Part shown: piece by piece, positions 41,918 to 52,932 of the stretch | Numbering within the stretch: position 1 is the stretch's first letter | Layout: each line of letters starts with the position of its first letter | DNA from: Chamaelirium japonicum | Lineage: Eukaryota; Streptophyta; Magnoliopsida; Liliales; Melanthiaceae | Assembly (NCBI GenBank): GCA_947650365.1 | Contig: CANTAL010000136.1 | Span: 248,001-312,000, forward strand | Direction of reading: 5' to 3' | Length of the DNA: 64,000 nt | The notes under the pieces: model-generated | Told to the model about the DNA's origin: nothing | Seen by the model: only the letters and a program-made list of their open reading frames with translations | The model's database searches: none | Made by a program: the position numbers and the translations under genes

Positions 41918-42790
41918 GTCAAAAAGTGATCGGTCAAAAAGTGATCAGTCAAATTCAGCCGGTCAAGGTTGAAGTGATCGGTCAAAAACCATAGTTTTTT
42001 GGCCAATCCTGTAGGAATTCGACCGATCGGTCAAAAGTGATCGGTCACTGTGATCGGTCAAATTCAGCCGGTCAAGGTCGAAGTGATCGGTCAAAAAACA
42101 TAGTTTTTTGGCCGATCCAGTATGAATTCGACCGATCGGTCAAAAGTGATGGCGAGCTCCGGAGCGGGCTACGGGCGAGCTCCTGAGTGAACTTGGGCGA
42201 GCTTGGGCGAGCTCCTGAGCGAGCTTGGGCAAGCTCCTGAGCGAGCTTTGGCGAGCTCTTGAACGAGCTTGGACGAGCTCTTGAGCGAGCTTTGGCGAGC
42301 TCTTGAGCAAGCTTTGGGGATCTCTTGAACGAGCTTGGACGAGCTCTTGAGTGAGCTTTGGCGAGCTCTTGAACGAGCTTTTGAGCGGTAAAAAAGTGAT
42401 CGGTCAAAAGTGATCGATCAAATTCAGCCGGTCAAGGTCGAAGTGATCGGTCAAAAAACATAGTTTTTTGGCCAATCCAGTAGGAATTCGACCGATCGGT
42501 CAAAAGTGATCGGTCACTGTGATCGGTCAAATTCAGCCGGTCAAGGTCGAAGTGATCGGTCAAAAACCATAGTTTTTTGGCCAATCCAGTATGAATTTGA
42601 CCGATCGGTCAAAAGTGATGGCGAGCTCCGGAGCGGGCTACGGGCGAGCTCCTGAGTGAACTTGGGCGAGCTCCTGAGCGAGCTTTGGCGAGCTCTTGAA
42701 CGAGCTTGGATGAGCTCTTGAGCGAGCTTTGGCGAGCTCTTGTGCGAGCTTGGGCGAGCTTGGGCGAGCTCTGGGCGAGCTTGGGCGCCA
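41918..42790. repeat. 469-bp composite repeat, two copies
   Basis: Each copy has two 109-bp units (AAATTCAGCCGGTCAAGG at 41951, 42060, 42420 and 42529) rich in GATCGGTCA, followed by GGCGAGCTCCGGAGCGGGC (42151 and 42620) and a short run of the 22-bp array. The two copies are 469 bp apart. CCGATCGG is itself a palindrome. Confidence 0.9.
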
Positions 42791-43519
42791 AGTGTTTCCG
42801 TTGTAGTGAGAGAATGATGGCTAGTGATGGTTGATAGCCTCAGACTTTGCCCTTGAATGGTTGATGAGTTTTCGTCTGTAAGTTTTCGAATCTTCAGGCA
42901 TTTTGTAATGCCAAAAGTTGTTGGGGGATTGTTTCTCCTATCTCCTCAGTTGACAAAAATTAGGCCGCAACATTCTCTCAACTAATTTGGAGCGTGGAGC
43001 ACATGTCTTTGTATGTTGATGCTGGCTATAGAAAATTATAGATTCACCCCCTCATCGGTGGTGGACTTCCAGAATGCGTCTTCCTCGAGCATGAGAGCGC
43101 GTGATGCTCTCTTATATGAGTGTCGAGCGGTAAAAGTCTTCTGTAGTGACTTGGTAAGTTTGAGGGATGTTCTGCCTCTGGAGTGACGTTGGCTGAATGC
43201 TGCAGATCGCGTGGGATCTTGATCTTCATGTCAAGATGTGTTGGGGCTGACAGCTTGGTGCTTTGTTAGGGTGCCGAGAGCAGGTCTCAGATTTTGGACT
43301 TGCTGAGTGCTGAGGCGATGGTCGCTTCGGACTTTGTCTGCGAGCACCAGAGCTCTCTATCTGAGTTCGTTAGGTGTCAAGACGGTGTAGAGCATCTTGA
43401 ACTTTTCATTCGAGTGCTGAGGCTTGTCTTTGGACTTTGATGCATGTCGAGGTTGCGAAGGTGTCTCGGATTATGTATCTGAGTGTTGATATTCTGGAAA
43501 GAATAGAATGATTGAATAG
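42791..43519. other. Non-repetitive part of the element's 3' region
   Basis: About 730 bp downstream (on the minus strand) of the 107-bp repeats. No long frame with recognisable similarity, no RNA gene and no repeat seen. GAGTGCTGAGG / CTGAGTGCTGAGG-like words recur loosely at 43295-43435. Confidence 0.6.
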
Positions 43520-43915
43520 GTTTAACATTTGCACATAAGGGGTCGTGTCGCAACACGAGGCCCCAAACTTGTTAAACGACCTGGTAGCTTGAAATTGAGA
43601 GTTGTGCTGTTTCACAACCCGAAACCGTTTAATATTTGCACGTAAAGGGTCGTGTCGCAACACGAGGCCCTAAACTTTGTTAAACGACCTGGTAGCTTGA
43701 AATTGAGAGTTGTGCTGTTTCACAACCCGAAACCGTTTAACATTTGCACATAAAGGGTCGTGTCGCAACACGAGGCCCTAAACTTGTTAAACGACCTGGT
43801 AGCTTGAAATTGAGAGTTGTGCTGTTTCACAACCCGAAACCGTTTAACATTTGCACGTAAAGGGTCGTGTCGCAACACGAGGCCCTAAACTTGTTAAACG
43901 ACCTTGTTGCTTGAA
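43520..43915. repeat. 107-bp tandem repeat, about 3.7 copies
   Basis: Unit starts (GTTTAACATTTGCAC) lie at 43520, 43627, 43735 and 43842. Each unit contains TCGTGTCGCAACACGA, a 6-bp inverted repeat around a CGCA loop, and GTTAAACGACCTGGTAGC. A diverged further partial copy runs to about 43985. Sits just after the integrase remnant, where Tat-type elements often carry tandem arrays. Confidence 0.92.
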
Positions 43916-43980
43916 GGTTGAGCTGGCTCAACTTGAATTTGCTTGAAGGTTTGAAACTGAATGTTGCGCTGTCTCATAAC

Positions 43981-44180
43981 TCAGAATTTGAACGGACAAG
44001 TAGACGTTTGAGAGCAATCTTTATTCAGCATAGAAATTACATCAGGGGTATAAAAATTTGAGATGTCCAGCATTCGAGCTCGTGGTAGTCTATTTCCTTC
44101 TGGTGAGATCAGTCGATATGATCCTTTGCCTCCTATCGCTTCGACAATGTATGGACCTTCCCAGTTGGGAGCTAGTTTGC
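43981..44180 (-). pseudogene. Integrase C-terminal remnant (end of pol)
   Basis: The frame ending at 43981 reads LAPNWEGPYIVE, GSYRL, GNRLPR and DISNFY. This is the C-terminal integrase tail of Ty3/gypsy elements (usual pattern: GKL-PNWEGPY ... YRL ... LP..W....L.-YY). Only about 45 residues are homologous. The same open frame continues upstream to a Met at 44259, but those residues are gag sequence read in another frame. Everything between gag and this tail has been lost, with the junction near 44180-44200. Confidence 0.85.
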
Positions 44181-44194
44181 AGCTGCTGTGCTCT

Positions 44195-44389
44195 TCATTG
44201 CCGGTGTTTGTTGGTATGATCTTGCCTGTCTTTGACAAATTCTTGAAGATGACCTTCATGTAACAAGTCTTCCAAATGATATCTTAACCGGTGGCATTGA
44301 TCGGTAGAATGGCCGTGGCTTTGATGAAAGTCACAGTAGACCGTCTTATCAGAGGTGACTTTGGTATCTGGTTGCAGAGGATTCGGCCA
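44195..44389 (-). pseudogene. gag C-terminal zinc-knuckle segment after an in-frame stop
   Basis: Directly in frame with gag, after the TGA at 44392-44390. It begins WPNPLQP and contains YCDFH....GHSTDQC, i.e. Cys-x2-His-x4-His-x4-Cys, the nucleocapsid knuckle of Tat-type Gag proteins, followed by LRYHLEDLLHEGHLQ. The frame closes at TGA 44197-44195. The continuity shows that the upstream stop is a point nonsense mutation rather than the natural end of gag. Confidence 0.85.
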
Positions 44390-45919
44390 TCAGAGGAATT
44401 CCTCGTGTTGAATTCGATCGAGGATCTGCTCGATCGGTAAATTCCACTTAGTGAAAGTGGTCTTCTTTGGAGGAGATCGGCGGCTATCATTCCTTGACCG
44501 CTTATTTGCAGGTGGAGCTACTACCTCTGCATTGTGAGATTGAGCAGCATACTTTGGAGCTTCTCGATCGGCAGGCCTTCGCTTCATCTCTTGCCCCTTT
44601 CGAGCTATTTGATCATCCTCCACCTCAATCTCCCTTTGGATTCGATCAAACATTGAACCCAAGGAAGGAGGAGGGTTGCGAATGAAGTCATTGTAGATAT
44701 GTAGGTCGAAGCGAAGAGCATTCTGGAAAGCTAGCATGATTGCCTCATCATCCAGATGTCGTCCCGAGAGGGCAGCATGCTCGTTGTGGAATCTCCGGGT
44801 GAAACTGCGGAGACTCTCGTCGGCACCCATCCTCAGTCGGTAGAGAGAGTCGAGCTTCTTCTCTGGTTTCAAGTTCAGCTGGTAATGTTGCACGAAGAAG
44901 TTGGCCAAAACACTGAACTGGGTGATGGACCCAGCTCGGATATTATGGTACCAATCGAGAGATGGTTCGTCGAGGCTCCCGGCAAAGGTGCGACATAGCA
45001 CGTTGTTCTCTTCTTCATGTGGCGTAAGAGCTTGCTTGAAGGCCAATATATGGAGAGTTGGATCTCCTCTGATACAATTGAATTTGGGGAGAGTGGGAGT
45101 TCTCCATCCCCTCAGAAATGTTGAATCGAATAGGCTTCGATGGAGAGGTCCGGCTGATGAATACCCATCTTTACGACCATGCCTTTGACTTGTATGTGGA
45201 TCAATGGGCAAGATCGAGAGGTCTTGTTCAGGCTTCTGAGTATCAGCAGGTCGGAGTCGGTGACGAAGATCCGATCTGAGCCCTTGTTGAAGTGGAACGG
45301 ATGGAGAAACTTTACTCTTTGAGGGTACACCTCTTATTTGTTGTCTTCTCGATATGTTGGGCTTTGAAGGGGCTCTCTTGTCACAGTTGTGACCGGAAGA
45401 GGATTGGAAGGACTCATCGTCGAGACGATCCCAAACACTTTGCTTCCACGGGGCAGTAGAGGGAGTTGGATCGCGATGAATCCTCTCGAGGGCAACAATG
45501 CCCATTGACCTCCGTTGCTCGGAGTGGATTGAATGTCGAGGAAGATCGACCCTTTCACTTGTTGAGGGGATAGGTAGAGCGATCCCAGCCTCGGAAGCTG
45601 CTTTCTTAAGAGCATCCCTCTCAGCGGTGAGGGTGGCGTTTTGCTTCGCCAATTGAAGCAATTGGAAGTCGATTGCCGAGATTTGATAGGTCGATGGAGG
45701 ATTCTCATCAGAAGCAGGAGTAGTCTGCCCAATTGATTGATGAGGAGGAGGGGCAATCGGTCGATCGATTGATCTCCCGCTTCCTGAGTGAACCCCCATA
45801 TCGGGGACAGCAAGGGGCTGTCCGAAGTTGAGCCTTTGACTCATCAATCGAGTCTCAGGACGAGCTTGTTGTTGAGTGTTACTTCCTTCTGGTTGACCCT
45901 GGTGCTTCGGCCTCGCCAT
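44390..45919 (-). CDS. gag: Gag polyprotein of the LTR retrotransposon (509 aa, prematurely stopped)
   Basis: Structural protein that would form the virus-like particle in the cytoplasm and package element RNA. The first Met (45919) lies 144 bp inside the PBS. Visible parts: a low-complexity N-terminus (1-80), a short coiled-coil stretch at about 84-112 (LLQLAKQNATLTAERDALKK), SVWDRL at 161-166 as in other Tat Gags, a disordered basic region, then the Retrotrans_gag domain at about 277-405 (LPKFN, GDP, LDWYHNI at 321-327, RFHNE, AFQNALR) and a basic tail. A full Gag would run on through the knuckle to 44195 (574 residues). The TGA at codon 510 removes that RNA-binding knuckle. Translation by readthrough is possible but not shown. 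Confidence 0.88.
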   Translation of the reverse strand: MARPKHQGQPEGSNTQQQARPETRLMSQRLNFGQPLAVPDMGVHSGSGRSIDRPIAPPPHQSIGQTTPASDENPPSTYQISAIDFQLLQLAKQNATLTAERDALKKAASEAGIALPIPSTSERVDLPRHSIHSEQRRSMGIVALERIHRDPTPSTAPWKQSVWDRLDDESFQSSSGHNCDKRAPSKPNISRRQQIRGVPSKSKVSPSVPLQQGLRSDLRHRLRPADTQKPEQDLSILPIDPHTSQRHGRKDGYSSAGPLHRSLFDSTFLRGWRTPTLPKFNCIRGDPTLHILAFKQALTPHEEENNVLCRTFAGSLDEPSLDWYHNIRAGSITQFSVLANFFVQHYQLNLKPEKKLDSLYRLRMGADESLRSFTRRFHNEHAALSGRHLDDEAIMLAFQNALRFDLHIYNDFIRNPPPSLGSMFDRIQREIEVEDDQIARKGQEMKRRPADREAPKYAAQSHNAEVVAPPANKRSRNDSRRSPPKKTTFTKWNLPIEQILDRIQHEEFL

Positions 45920-46063
45920 TCAGAGAGCGAAGGGTGCAACGAGAGTGCCAATGTCCAAGCGGTTGTCTGATCAACCGAAGGGGCGAGGAAGTTTGGCTAT
46001 CGATCAGTTGTCTGCGCAATTGATTCGATAGACAATGTAGAGAGGACACGGCTTCTCGCTCGA
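45920..46063 (-). other. Untranslated leader between PBS and gag
   Basis: 144 bp with no frame of interest. Contains imperfect direct and inverted copies of TCGATTGA/TCAATTG-like words near 45970-46030. In such elements this region carries the packaging signal. Confidence 0.6.
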
Positions 46064-46080
46064 TCCCACAGACGGCGCCA
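46064..46080 (-). other. Primer-binding site
   Basis: Minus-strand TGGCGCCGTCTGTGGGA begins three bases after the 5' LTR end. This PBS form is widespread in Tat-type plant elements. It fixes the element polarity and identifies 46084-46723 as the 5' LTR. Confidence 0.88.
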
Positions 46081-46083
46081 AAC

Positions 46084-46723
46084 TATGGGGGAAAATCTTC
46101 GTGCCGACCTGAAGACCTCGCCTCACCAGTCAATTGAAGTTGAAGTTGAAAAGCGTTGTTTGATCTGTCGATTGGAGTTGCAGCTTTTGATATGTAAACA
46201 GAGAGATACAATCAGAGATAATATTGACACGAGAGCTGTGATCTCGGAGTTCAGCCGAAGCCTACGTCTCCGTGCTATAGGGAGCAACCCGAATTCACTA
46301 ACACTTGTATCGAAGTGATCTCGACAGGTCGAGTATCACTAAAGTCACCCTTCACCTCTTCAAAGAGAAGATAAAGATTAAAGAGAAGGGAAGGATGTGA
46401 AGTTGGAAATCCCAGAGCTCTGGTTTTAGAACTGAGAGTTCGATCCTTTTACATTCGAGGGCTCTACTATTTATAGGATTCTCTGGGAGGAATTCCGGGG
46501 TAAATGGCGGTTTCTGCTGTTGTATCTGGGGATCCTTCAGGTAAGGCTGGTGGGTCCTGCTGTTGTCTTCGGGGGCCCACCAAGCAGGGCCGATGGGTCC
46601 CTCTGTAGTCTTCGGGGGCCCACCAGGCAGGGCCGGTGGGTCCCGCTGTAATCTCCGGGGCCCACCAGGCAGGGCCGGTGGGTCCCGCTGTTTGCAGACT
46701 TCTTGCCAAAATTTGCACCCACA
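46084..46723 (-). repeat. 5' LTR (640 bp)
   Basis: Partner of 39994-40643. Its outer end CACCCACA abuts the GTACG duplication. Its inner terminus is TATGGGGG instead of TGTGGGGG, a G-to-A change at the second base that would disable the canonical CA end on this side. It lacks 10 bp present in the other LTR. Confidence 0.95.
46469..46475 (-). promoter_or_regulatory. Candidate TATA box of the 5' LTR
   Basis: Minus-strand TATAAAT in the context CTATAAATAG, 250 bp into the LTR. Conserved in the other LTR at 40385-40379. Transcription would start about 30 bp further, near 46440. Confidence 0.6.
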
Positions 46724-46728
46724 GTACG
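46724..46728. repeat. Target-site duplication GTACG, right copy
   Basis: Identical to 39989-39993, followed in phase by ATCCATTCTAATTC of the plus satellite. Confidence 0.95.
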
Positions 46729-47468
46729 ATCCATTCTAATTCATTCGTACGGATATATCCATTCCAATTCATTCTAATTCCTTCGTACGATCCATTCGTA
46801 CGATCCATTCTAATTCCTTCGCACGAAAATATCCATTCTAATTCATTCTTACGATCTATTCTAATTCATTCTAATTCATTCGTACAATCCATTCAAATTC
46901 ATTCACTCGATCCATTGTGCGATCCATTCTAATTCATTCATACGATCATTCATACGATCCATTCTAATTCATTCATACGATCCATTCTAATTCATTCGAA
47001 CGATCCATTGTAATTTATTCGCACGATCCATTCTAATCCATTCATATGATCCATTCTTACTCATTCGTACGATCCATTCTAATTCATTCGCACGAATGAA
47101 TCCATTCTAATTCATTCGTACGATCCATTCTAATTCATTTGCACAATCTATTCTAATTCATTCGTACGATCCATTCTAATTCATTCGCACGAACCATTCT
47201 AATTCATTTGTACGATCCATTCTAATTCATTCATACAATCCATTCTAATTCTCTTGCACGAATGTATCCATTCTAATTCATTCGTACGATCCATTATATT
47301 TCATTCGCACGATCCATTCTAATTCATTCATACGATCCATTCTAATTCACTCGTACAATCCATTGTAATTCATTCGCATAATCCATTCTAATTCCTTCGT
47401 ACGATCCAATCCAATTCATTCGTACGATCCATTCTAATTCATTCGTACGTATGATCCATTCGAATTCA
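46724..47468 (+). repeat. Satellite block F18, plus orientation
   Basis: Continuation of the block interrupted by the LTR element. 46810-46980 matches 37490-37660, including the irregular CGATCCATTGTGCGATCC and ACGATCATTCATACG. It exits near GAATTCATTAGAATGG. Confidence 0.92.
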
Positions 47469-48456
47469 TTAGAATGGATCGTGCGAATGAATTAGAATGG
47501 ATCGTATGAATGAATTAGAATGGATCGCATGAATGAATTAGAATGGATCGTGCGAATGAATTAGAATGGATCGTACGAATGAATTAGAATGGATACATTC
47601 ATGCGAATGAATTAGAATGGATCGTACGAATAAAATAGAATGGATCGTACGAATGAATTAGAATGGATCGTACGAATGAATTAGAATGGATCGTGCGAAT
47701 GAATTAGAATAGATTGTGCGAATGAATTAGAATGGATCGTACGAATTAATTAGAATGGATACATTCGTGCGAATGAATTAGAATGGATCATATGAATGAA
47801 GTAAATTGGATTGTATGAATGAATTAGAATGGATCGTACGTATGAATTCGAAAGGATACATTCGTGCAAAAGAATTAGAATGGATTCTATGAATGAATTA
47901 CAATGGATCGTGCGAATGAATTAGAATGGATACATTCGTGCGAATGAATTAAAATAGATATATTCGTGCGAATGAATTAGAATGGATAGTATGAATGAAT
48001 TAGATTGAATCGTATGAATGAATTAGAATGGATCGTACGTATGAATTAGAATGGATACATTCATGGGAATGAATTAGAATGGATCGTACGAAGGAATTAT
48101 AATGTATCATACGAATGAAATAGAATAGATCGTACGAAGGAATTAGAATGGATCGTACGAAGGAATTAGAATGGATCGTACGAATGAATTAGAATAGATT
48201 GTGCGAATGAATTAGAATGGATCGCACGAATGAATTAGAATGGATACATTCATGTGAAAGAATTAGAATGGATTGTATGAATGAATTAGAATAGATACAT
48301 TCGTGTGAAAGAATTAGAATAGATTGTATGAATGAATTAGAATGGATCGTATGAATGAATTAGAATGGATCATGCGAATAAATTAGAATGGTTCGTATGA
48401 ATGAATTAGAATGGATCGTGCGAATGAAGTAGAATGGTTCGTAAGAATGAATTAGA
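47469..48456 (-). repeat. Satellite block R18, minus orientation
   Basis: About 1 kb of minus monomers. It exits at TTAGAGTATCCATTC. Confidence 0.92.
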
Positions 48457-49080
48457 GTATCCATTCTAATTCATTCGTACGATCCATTCTAATTCATTCG
48501 CACGATCCATTCTAATTCATTCATACGATCCATTCTAATTCGTTCGTACGATCCATTTTAATTCATTCATACAATCCATTCTAATTCTTTCGCACGAATG
48601 TATCCATTCTAATTCATTCGTACGATCCATTCTAATTCATTCGCACGATCTATTCTAATTCATTCATACGATCCATTCAAATTAATTCGTATGATCCATT
48701 CTAATTACTTCTTACGATGCATTCTAATTCATTCGTACGATCCATTCTTACTCATTCGTACGGTCCATTCTAATTCATTCATACGATCCATTCTATTCTA
48801 TTCGTACGATCCATTCTAATTCATTCATACGATCCATTCTAATTCATTCATACGATCCATTCTAATTCATTCGCACGAATGTATCTATTCTAATTCATTC
48901 GTACGATTCATTCGTACGATCGATTCGAATTCATTAGCATGATCCATTCTAATTCATTCGTACGATCCATTCTATTTCATTCGTACGATCCTTTCTTACT
49001 CATTCGTACGATCCATTCTAATTCATTCGCACGAATGTATCTATTCTAATTCATTCGTACAATCCATTCTTATTTGTATG
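48457..49080 (+). repeat. Satellite block F19, plus orientation
   Basis: 624 bp of plus monomers. It exits at TATTTGTATGATACATTCG. Confidence 0.91.
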
Positions 49081-50048
49081 ATACATTCGTGTGAAAGAAT
49101 TAGAATGGATTGTATGAATGAATTAGAATGGATCGTATGAATGAATTAGAATGGATCGTGCAAATGAATTAGAATGGATCGTATGAATGAATTAGAATGG
49201 ATCGTGCGAATGAATTAGAATAGATCATACGAAGGAATTAGGGTGGATCGTACGAATGAATTAGAATGGATACATTCGTGCGAAAGAATTAGAATGGATT
49301 GTATGAATGAATTAGAATGGATCGTACGAATGAATTAGAATGGATCGTGCGAATGAATTAGAATGGATCGTGTGAATGAATTAGAATGGATACATTCGTG
49401 CGAATGAATTAGAATGGATCGTACGAATGAATTAGAATGGATCATATGAATGAATTAGAATGGATCATATGAATGAATTCGAATGGATCGTACAAATGAA
49501 TTAGAATGGATACATTCGTGCGAATGAATTAGAATGGATCATACGAAGGAACTAAGGTGGATCGTATGAATGAATTAGAATGGATACATTCATGCGAATG
49601 AATTAGAATGGATCGTATGAATGAATTAGAATGGATCGTGTGAATGAATTAGAATGGATCGTACGAATGAATTAGAATAGATCGTACGAATGAATTAGAA
49701 TAGATCGTGCGAATGAATTAGAATGGATCGTACGAATGAATTAGAATGGATCGTACGAATGAATTAGAATGGATCGTGCTAATGAATTAGAATGGATCGT
49801 ACGAATGAATTAGAATGGATCATACGAAGGAATTAGGATGGATCGTACAAATAAATTAGAATGGATACATTCGTGCGAAAGAATTTGAATGGATTGTATG
49901 AATGAATTAGAATGGAAAGTGCAAATGAATTAGAATGGATCGTGCGCATGAATTAGAATGGATCATACGAATGAATTAGAATAGATTGTGCGAATGAATT
50001 AGAATGGATCGTACGAATGAACTAGAATGGATCGTATGAATGAATTAG
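49081..50048 (-). repeat. Satellite block R19, minus orientation
   Basis: Minus monomers. It exits at GAATTAGCACGATCC, the same junction type as at 52933 and 61880. Confidence 0.92.
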
Positions 50049-50840
50049 CACGATCCAATCAAATTCATTCGCACGAATGTATCTATTCTATTTCATTCGT
50101 ACGATGCATTCTTACTCATTCGTACGATCCATTCTAATTCATTCGCACGAATGTAACCATTCTAATTCATTCGTATGATCCATTCTAATTCATTCGCACA
50201 ATCCATTCTCATTCATTCAAACGATCCATTCTAATTCTTTTGCACAAATGTATCCATTCTAATTCCATCATACGATCCATTCTAATTCCTTCGTACGATC
50301 CATACTATTTCGCACGATCCATTCTAAGTCATTCGTACGATCCATTCTATTTCGCACGATCCATTCAATTTCGCACGATCTATTCTTATTCATTCATACG
50401 ATCCACTCTAATTCATTCGCACGATCTATTCTAATTCATTCCTACGAGTTATTCTAATTCATTCGTACGATCCATTCTAATTCATTCGTACGATCCTTTC
50501 TAATTTATTCGCATGATCCATTGTAATTCATTCATACGATCCATTCTAATTCATTCATACAATCCATTCTAATTCTTTCGCAAATGGATCCATTATAATT
50601 CATTCGTACGATCAATTCTATTTCATTCGTACGATCCATTCTTACTCATTCGTACGATCCATTCTAATTAATTTGCACGATCCATTGTAATTCATTCATA
50701 TGTTCCATTCTATTTCATTCGTACGATCCATTCTTACTCATTCGTGCGAATTCATTCTAATTCATTCGCACGATCCATTCTAATTCATTCGCACGATCCA
50801 TTCTAATTCATTCATACGATCCATTCTAATTCATTCGTAC
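50049..50840 (+). repeat. Satellite block F20, plus orientation
   Basis: Contains shortened monomers (CTATTTCGCACGATCC, about 50306-50385) that also occur in F21. It exits at TTCGTACGAA, a 10-bp palindrome, as F22 does. Confidence 0.92.
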
Positions 50841-52932
50841 GAAGGAATTAGAATGGATTGTGCGAATGAATTAGAATGGATCGTACGAATGAATTAGAAT
50901 CGATACATTCGTGCGAATGAATTAGAATGGATCGTATGAATGAATTAGATTGGATCGTATGAATGATTTAGAATGGATCGTACGTATGAATTTGAATGGA
51001 TACATTCATGGGAATGAATTAGAATGGATCGTACGAAGGAATTAGAATGGATCGTACGAAGGAATTAGAATGGATCGTACGAATGAATTAGAATGGATAC
51101 ATTCGTGCAAAAGAATTAGAATGGATTGTATGAATGAATTAGAATGGATCGTACAAATGAATTAGAATGGATCGTGCGAATGAATTAGAATGGATCGTAT
51201 GAATGAATTAGAATGGATCGTGCGAATGAATTAGAATGGATCGTATGAATGAATTCGAATGGATCGTATGAATGAATTCGAATAGATCATATGAATGAAT
51301 TAGAATGGATACATTCGTGCGAATGAATTAGAATGGATCGTTTGAATGAGTAAGAATGGACCGTACGAATGAATTAGAATGGATCATATGAATGACTTAG
51401 AATGGATCATGCGAATGAATTAGAATGGATCGTACGAATGAATTAGAATGGATACATTTTTGCGAATGAATTAGAATGGATCATACGAATGAGTAAGAAT
51501 GGATCGTACGAATGAAATAGAATGGATCGTACGAATGAATTAGAATGTATCGTACGAATGAATTCGAATGGATTGTATGAATGAATTAGAATGTATTAGG
51601 AATTAGAATGTATCGTATGAATGAATTCGAATGGATCGTACGAATGAATTAGAATGGATACATTCGTGCGAATGAATTAGAATGGATCATGCGAAGGAAT
51701 TAGGGTGGATTTTACGAATGCATTAGAATGGATACGTTCGTGCGAAAGAATTAGAATGGATTGTATGAATGAATTAGAATGAATCGTATGAATGAATTAG
51801 AATGGATCGTATGAATGTATTAGAATGGATCGTATGAATGAATTAGAATGGATCGTATGAATGAGTAAGAATTGATCATACGAATGAAATAGAATGGATC
51901 GTACGAATGAGTAAGAATGGATCGTACGAATAAAATAGAATGGATCGTACGAATGAAATAGAATGGATCGTGCTAATGAATTGGAATGGATCGTACATAT
52001 GAATTAGAATAGATTGTGTGAATGAATTAGAATGGATCGTACGAACAAATTAGACTGGATACATTCATGCGAATGAATTAGAATGGATCGTATGAATGAA
52101 TTAGATTTGATTGTATGAATGAATTAGAATGGATCGTACCTATGAATTAGAATGGATACATTAATGGGAATGAATTAGAATGGATCGTATGAAGGAATTT
52201 GAATGGATCATACGAATGAAATAGAATGGATCGTACGAAGGAATTAGAATGGATCGTACGAAGGAATTAGAATGGATCGTACGAAGGAATTGGAATGGAT
52301 ACATTCGTGCAAAAGAATTAGAATGGATCGTGCGAATGAATTAGAATGGATCGTACGAATGAATTAGAATAGATTGTGCGAATGAATTAGAATGGATCGT
52401 ACTTATTAATTAGAATGGATATATTCGTGCGAATGAATTAGAATGGATCGTATGAATGAATTAAAATGGATCGTATGAATGAATTCGAATGGATCGTACG
52501 AATGAATTAGAATGGATACATTCGTGCGAATGAATTAGAATGGATCATACGAAGGAATTAGGGTGGATCGTACGAATCAATTAGAATGGATACATTCGTG
52601 CGAAAGAATTAGAATGGATTGTATGAATGAATTAGAATGGATCGTATGAATGAATTAGAATAGATCGTGCGAATGAATTTGAATGGATCGTACGAATGAA
52701 TTAGAATGGATCGTATAAATGAATTAGAATGGATCGTACGAATGAATTAGAATGGATCGTACGAATGAGTAAGAATGGATCGTACGAATGAAATAGAATG
52801 GATCGTACGAATGAATTAGAATGGATCATGCTAATGAATTAGAATGGATCGTACGAATGAATTAGAGTAGATTGTGCGAATGAATTAGAATGGATTGTAC
52901 GAATAAATTAGATTGGATCGTATGAATGAATT
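50841..52932 (-). repeat. Satellite block R20, minus orientation
   Basis: About 2.1 kb. Contains the irregular word GTATTAGGAATTAG near 51593, which has counterparts near 54290 and 63390. It exits at GAATTAGCATGTTC. Confidence 0.92.

Larger units (their letters stand above)
39994..46723 (-). mobile_element. Ty3/gypsy (Tat-type) LTR retrotransposon, internally deleted, 6.7 kb
   Basis: Complete LTR-to-LTR element with a 5-bp duplication. It reads on the minus strand: 5' LTR 46723-46084, PBS 46080-46064, gag from 45919, a scrap of integrase to 43981, a 3.3-kb non-coding repeat-rich 3' region, a polypurine tract near 40657, and 3' LTR 40643-39994. The PBS sequence (TGGCGCCGTCTGTGGGA), a gag zinc knuckle of YC-FH-GH-C form, integrase C-terminal NWEGPY and a long repeat-bearing 3' UTR point to the Tat branch of Ty3/gypsy. 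Protease, reverse transcriptase, RNase H and the integrase core are absent, so mobility would depend on proteins supplied by a relative. The LTRs differ at about 13 of 640 aligned positions plus one 10-bp indel, so the insertion is fairly recent but not new. Confidence 0.95.

Noticed and set aside
42072-42407. Minus-strand frame of 22-residue repeats (SPKLAQELA)
   Set aside because: It is three copies of the 22-bp array per period read as codons. Located in the 3' untranslated region with no link to gag or pol.
45334-45813. Frames inside gag in other phases (also 45112-45330, 44756-44998, 44901-45188)
   Set aside because: Shadows of the gag frame. The gag frame alone shows recognisable motifs.
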